A DNA stretch of 9,609 nt from Aquificaceae bacterium UBA2488 (GTDB taxonomy: Bacteria > Aquificota > Aquificia > Aquificales > Aquificaceae). The notes below the pieces were generated by a model that did not search any database, was not told the origin of the DNA, and was given only the letters and a program-made list of their open reading frames with translations. A program made the position numbers and the translations under genes. Positions 7,332 through 9,609 of this stretch are shown here, piece by piece (within the stretch, counting starts at the first letter, position 1; every line of letters begins with the position of its first letter). The stretch covers positions 916 through 10,524 of the forward strand of contig DDOS01000131.1 in NCBI GenBank assembly GCA_002341805.1. Direction: 5' to 3'.

Positions 7332-8380
7332 TATCAGGCGGGGGCACAGGTGGACATTTTTTTCCAGCTATTAGCTTTATAAATATATTAAACAAATGCA
7401 ATATAAAATCTATATATATAGGTTCAAAAAATGGTATAGAATCAAGGCTTACAAACCAAATACCTACAGACTATACGCTACTTGATACAAAAGGTTTTGT
7501 GGGAAAGAGTCTCAAAGCTAAGATATCATCTATATATAATATTTTAAAAGCCACAAAAGAATTAAATAGTAATATAGATAATGATTTTAAAAGTGTAGTC
7601 TTTGGTGGGTATGTATCCTTACCTCTTGGGTTTTTAAGCTTTTTAAAAAAGAAAAATCTCTTTATTCATGAGCAAAACACTATACCAAGCCTCACCAATA
7701 GAGTTTTATCCAAAAAAGCTAAAATATGCTTTACCACATTTAACTACACGTCAAAATTTTTCAAAGATGCCATAAGAGTGGGTATACCCATAAGAGAAGG
7801 TTTTTTAATGGATTTTGATAAAAAAGAGCTTCAAAAGGAGCTAAACATAAAAAGCCCTTGTATATTGGTAATGGGTGGTTCTCAAGGGGCAAAAGCCCTA
7901 AACGATGTAGCGCTAGAATTATTTAATAAAACAAACTATCAAGGAATCATAATAACAGGTGAAAAAAACCACGATGAGATATCTAAAAAAGCCAAATATC
8001 TATCAAACATAAAAACCATACCTTTTACAAACAATATGCATAAGCTTATGAGAGTTTGCGATGTGGCTATATCACGCTCTGGGGCAAGCACTATATATGA
8101 GCTTGCTCTATCAGGACTTCCCAGCATCTTTGTACCATATCCATATGCTGCATACAACCATCAGTATTTTAATGCAAAAGAGATAGAAGAGCTTGGAGGT
8201 GCTATCACTATAAATCAAGATGAACTTAGTATTGAGCTTTTATTAAAAGCATTAGATAAAATATTAGAGGGTAAAGAAGTATTTTCCAAAAGCATAAAAA
8301 ACTTTGTTATAAAAGATGAAAAAGGTGATATAATATTACCACAGGAGTATATGCTTAAATTTATAGAAGGGGTTTTATGA
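7316..8380 (+). CDS. murG: UDP-GlcNAc:undecaprenyl-PP-MurNAc-pentapeptide GlcNAc transferase
   Basis: MurG converts lipid I to lipid II at the inner face of the membrane, supplying the substrate of FtsW encoded just upstream. The 354-residue protein has the GT-B layout: glycine loop GGGTGGHFFPA (8-18), FGGYVSLPLG (96-105), HEQN (118-121), second-domain loop VMGGSQGAKALND (185-197), and the donor-binding block SRSGASTIYELALSGLPSI (253-271) followed by PYPYAAYNHQYFNA (275-288). The donor-site sequence usually reads AADNHQ and here is AAYNHQ; the first glycine loop has Phe where Val is usual. The ATG at 7316 lies within the end of ftsW, and only a weak GAGAGAAA precedes it, so coupling to ftsW translation is likely. 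The stop overlaps the GGDEF start (ATGA). Confidence 0.96.
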   Translation: METIVVSGGGTGGHFFPAISFINILNKCNIKSIYIGSKNGIESRLTNQIPTDYTLLDTKGFVGKSLKAKISSIYNILKATKELNSNIDNDFKSVVFGGYVSLPLGFLSFLKKKNLFIHEQNTIPSLTNRVLSKKAKICFTTFNYTSKFFKDAIRVGIPIREGFLMDFDKKELQKELNIKSPCILVMGGSQGAKALNDVALELFNKTNYQGIIITGEKNHDEISKKAKYLSNIKTIPFTNNMHKLMRVCDVAISRSGASTIYELALSGLPSIFVPYPYAAYNHQYFNAKEIEELGGAITINQDELSIELLLKALDKILEGKEVFSKSIKNFVIKDEKGDIILPQEYMLKFIEGVL

Positions 8381-9393
8381 GTGTAAGTGTTGATTATGAA
8401 AAAGAGCTTTTAAATATACTAGTTGAAAATGGTATAAGAAAAAAAGATGTACAAAATTTATTTTTAGAGTTTTTGTCAGAAGATAAGATGAAATATTTTG
8501 GCATAGAAGATAATGATATAAGAAATTTAAGCATAATAAAAAGTATGTTAGGAGATGATAAAATACTTTGTAAATCTGATCAAGATATATTAGAAGATAG
8601 CACTATAAAGGATTTTATCTTGGCATTCTTACAAACGATGTGTGATTTTAACACACAAAATTATGCTAAGCTTATAATAAAAGCTATAAATTTAGGAATT
8701 TATCTATTCTCCAAACATATTGATTTGTCTGTTTTCTACAAATCTCAAAATATGCTTAATTCTGGCATTATAAGAGTTTTAAGAGACGAGTTGGCAAGTG
8801 ATATATTTGAGCTTGTGGGTTCTTTGGTTAAATTCTCTAATTTTTCTTTGGGTGTGGTTTCTTTAGCTTATTATGAGACACTCTTACTAAAAGAGATAAA
8901 TAGAGTGCACAAAGAAGCACTCATAGACCCATTATCTGGACTTTATAATAGATTAAAGTTTGAAGAGTTAAAGAGTATTGAATTTAGTAGAACAAAAAGA
9001 TATAAAACACCTTTGTCAGTGTGTTTAATGGACATAGATAACTTCAAAAAAATAAACGACAACTATGGACACTTTATAGGAGATGAAGTTATAAGAAACA
9101 TTGGCGCACTTCTAAAAGTTACTACCAGGAAATCTGACATATGCATTAGATGGGGTGGCGAAGAGTTCCTTGTGTTGTTTACGCATACTACTATAGATGA
9201 GGCTTTTGTGGCTTGTGAGAAGATAAGATGCAATATAGAAAATCTTAAAGTACTTGATGGTCTGAAATTTACAATAAGCTTAGGTTTATCTGAGGTATTA
9301 GAAATAGACAACTCCTTAGAAGATGCTATAGCAAGAGCTGATAAATCTCTTTATTTGGCTAAGGCAAAAGGCAAAAATAGAACGGAAGTTTAA
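8377..9393 (+). CDS. Diguanylate cyclase (GGDEF) with uncharacterised N-terminal input domain
   Basis: A 338-residue enzyme predicted to make cyclic di-GMP from two GTP. The C-terminal half is a complete GGDEF domain: DPLSGLYNR (184-192), metal-binding MDIDNFKKIND (218-228), the catalytic GGEEF (260-264), and the inhibitory I-site RKSD (251-254) five residues before it, so product feedback is expected. SLGLSEV and ADKSLYLAKAKGKNR close the domain. The first 175 residues are mostly helical, without membrane segments or a recognised PAS, GAF or receiver domain. A stretch at about 95-170 (INLGIYLFSKHIDLSVFY and after) is faintly like protoglobin sensor domains, but the proximal-His position is not conserved, so this is only a guess. 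It shares ATGA with murG and is probably in the same operon. Confidence 0.93.
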   Translation: MSVSVDYEKELLNILVENGIRKKDVQNLFLEFLSEDKMKYFGIEDNDIRNLSIIKSMLGDDKILCKSDQDILEDSTIKDFILAFLQTMCDFNTQNYAKLIIKAINLGIYLFSKHIDLSVFYKSQNMLNSGIIRVLRDELASDIFELVGSLVKFSNFSLGVVSLAYYETLLLKEINRVHKEALIDPLSGLYNRLKFEELKSIEFSRTKRYKTPLSVCLMDIDNFKKINDNYGHFIGDEVIRNIGALLKVTTRKSDICIRWGGEEFLVLFTHTTIDEAFVACEKIRCNIENLKVLDGLKFTISLGLSEVLEIDNSLEDAIARADKSLYLAKAKGKNRTEV

Positions 9394-9400
9394 CTTAAAC

Positions 9401-9429
9401 TTGCAAAAATAACGTCTAAGACTTAAAAT
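9401..9429 (+). promoter_or_regulatory. Promoter of the NuoE-like gene, placed for a leaderless mRNA
   Basis: TTGCAA (9401-9406) and TAAAAT (9424-9429) are 17 bases apart, and the -10 ends six bases before the ATG at 9436. There is no ribosome-binding site. The spacer contains the small palindrome GTCTAAGAC (9414-9422), and ACTTAAA occurs at 9393-9399 and 9421-9427. Either could be an operator or chance. Confidence 0.6.
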
Positions 9430-9435
9430 GTATAT

Positions 9436-9609
9436 ATGCTAACTGAGGAAATCAAAAAAGAGATAGATGAGCATGTGGCATATTTTGGCTTGAAGGAAGA
9501 GGCTCTGCTTTTGTCTTTACACTCTATACAAGACCATCTTGGTCATATATCTGAAGAATCTTTGATAGAGTTATCCTCTATATTGGATATACCCCTTCAT
9601 CACATAAAG
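9436..9609 (+). CDS. nuoE: NuoE-like [2Fe-2S] subunit of NADH dehydrogenase/hydrogenase type (first 58 residues)
   Basis: Only the N-terminal helical part is in the window. EEALLLSLHSIQDHLGHISEE... followed by LSSILDIPLHHIK matches the start of the thioredoxin-like [2Fe-2S] subunit: the family pattern is ALLPxLHxxQexxGyIs, then LaxxLgiPxxxV. The cluster cysteines would lie beyond the edge. The homologous subunits NuoE, HoxE, HydC and the formate-dehydrogenase gamma subunit cannot be told apart from this part, so the symbol is provisional. ATG at 9436 is chosen because it opens on the family start and lies just after the promoter -10; an ATG at 9428 is out of frame. Confidence 0.8.
   Translation, partial: MLTEEIKKEIDEHVAYFGLKEEALLLSLHSIQDHLGHISEESLIELSSILDIPLHHIK

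Overview
The window looks like chromosomal DNA of an AT-rich bacterium. The base composition, a stand-alone atpD with its own promoter, and the mix of housekeeping genes in short overlapping operons suggest a member of the Aquificales such as Hydrogenobaculum. That assignment is an inference from gene content and style; no rRNA or other marker is present to confirm it.

Layout from left to right. Positions 1-804 (minus) hold the first 268 codons of atpD, the F1-ATPase beta subunit, running off the left edge. A 223-bp divergent promoter region (805-1027) separates it from a plus-strand pair: an uncharacterised protein with a possible GATase/DUF4350-like fold (1028-1756) and a Nudix hydrolase resembling ADP-ribose pyrophosphatases (1753-2481). 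The Nudix gene ends tail-to-tail, with a 33-bp overlap, against a minus-strand operon read as ruvX (4114-4488), mltG (3198-4130) and holB (2449-3201). All three genes overlap their neighbours.

Immediately upstream of ruvX lies the remains of an IS607-family insertion sequence (about 4500-5583, minus). It has an apparently complete serine-recombinase tnpA with a near-consensus promoter, followed by a tnpB cut down to its N-terminal part. The nuclease domain and the right end of the element are missing, and the truncated tnpB reading frame ends inside ruvX.

Divergent from the element is a plus-strand envelope operon: a lysozyme/SLT-like gene broken by an apparent single-base frameshift near 6022-6027, then ftsW (6207-7331), murG (7316-8380) and a GGDEF diguanylate cyclase (8377-9393), again with overlapping ends. 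FtsW polymerises septal glycan from lipid II made by MurG, the lysozyme-like enzyme would cut glycan strands, and MltG on the other strand ends glycan elongation, so cell-wall synthesis and cleavage dominate the middle of the window. The last 174 bases begin a NuoE-like [2Fe-2S] subunit gene.

No self-contained new system is evident. The points most worth a second look are four genes whose -10 boxes sit 5-7 bases before the start codon (probable leaderless mRNAs), the broken lysozyme-like gene whose restored frame ends exactly in an ATGA overlap with ftsW, the IS607 remnant fused to ruvX, altered SEDS motifs in FtsW, and a diguanylate cyclase with an unrecognised cytoplasmic input domain at the end of a murein operon. 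No tRNA, rRNA, CRISPR array or clear intrinsic terminator was seen.
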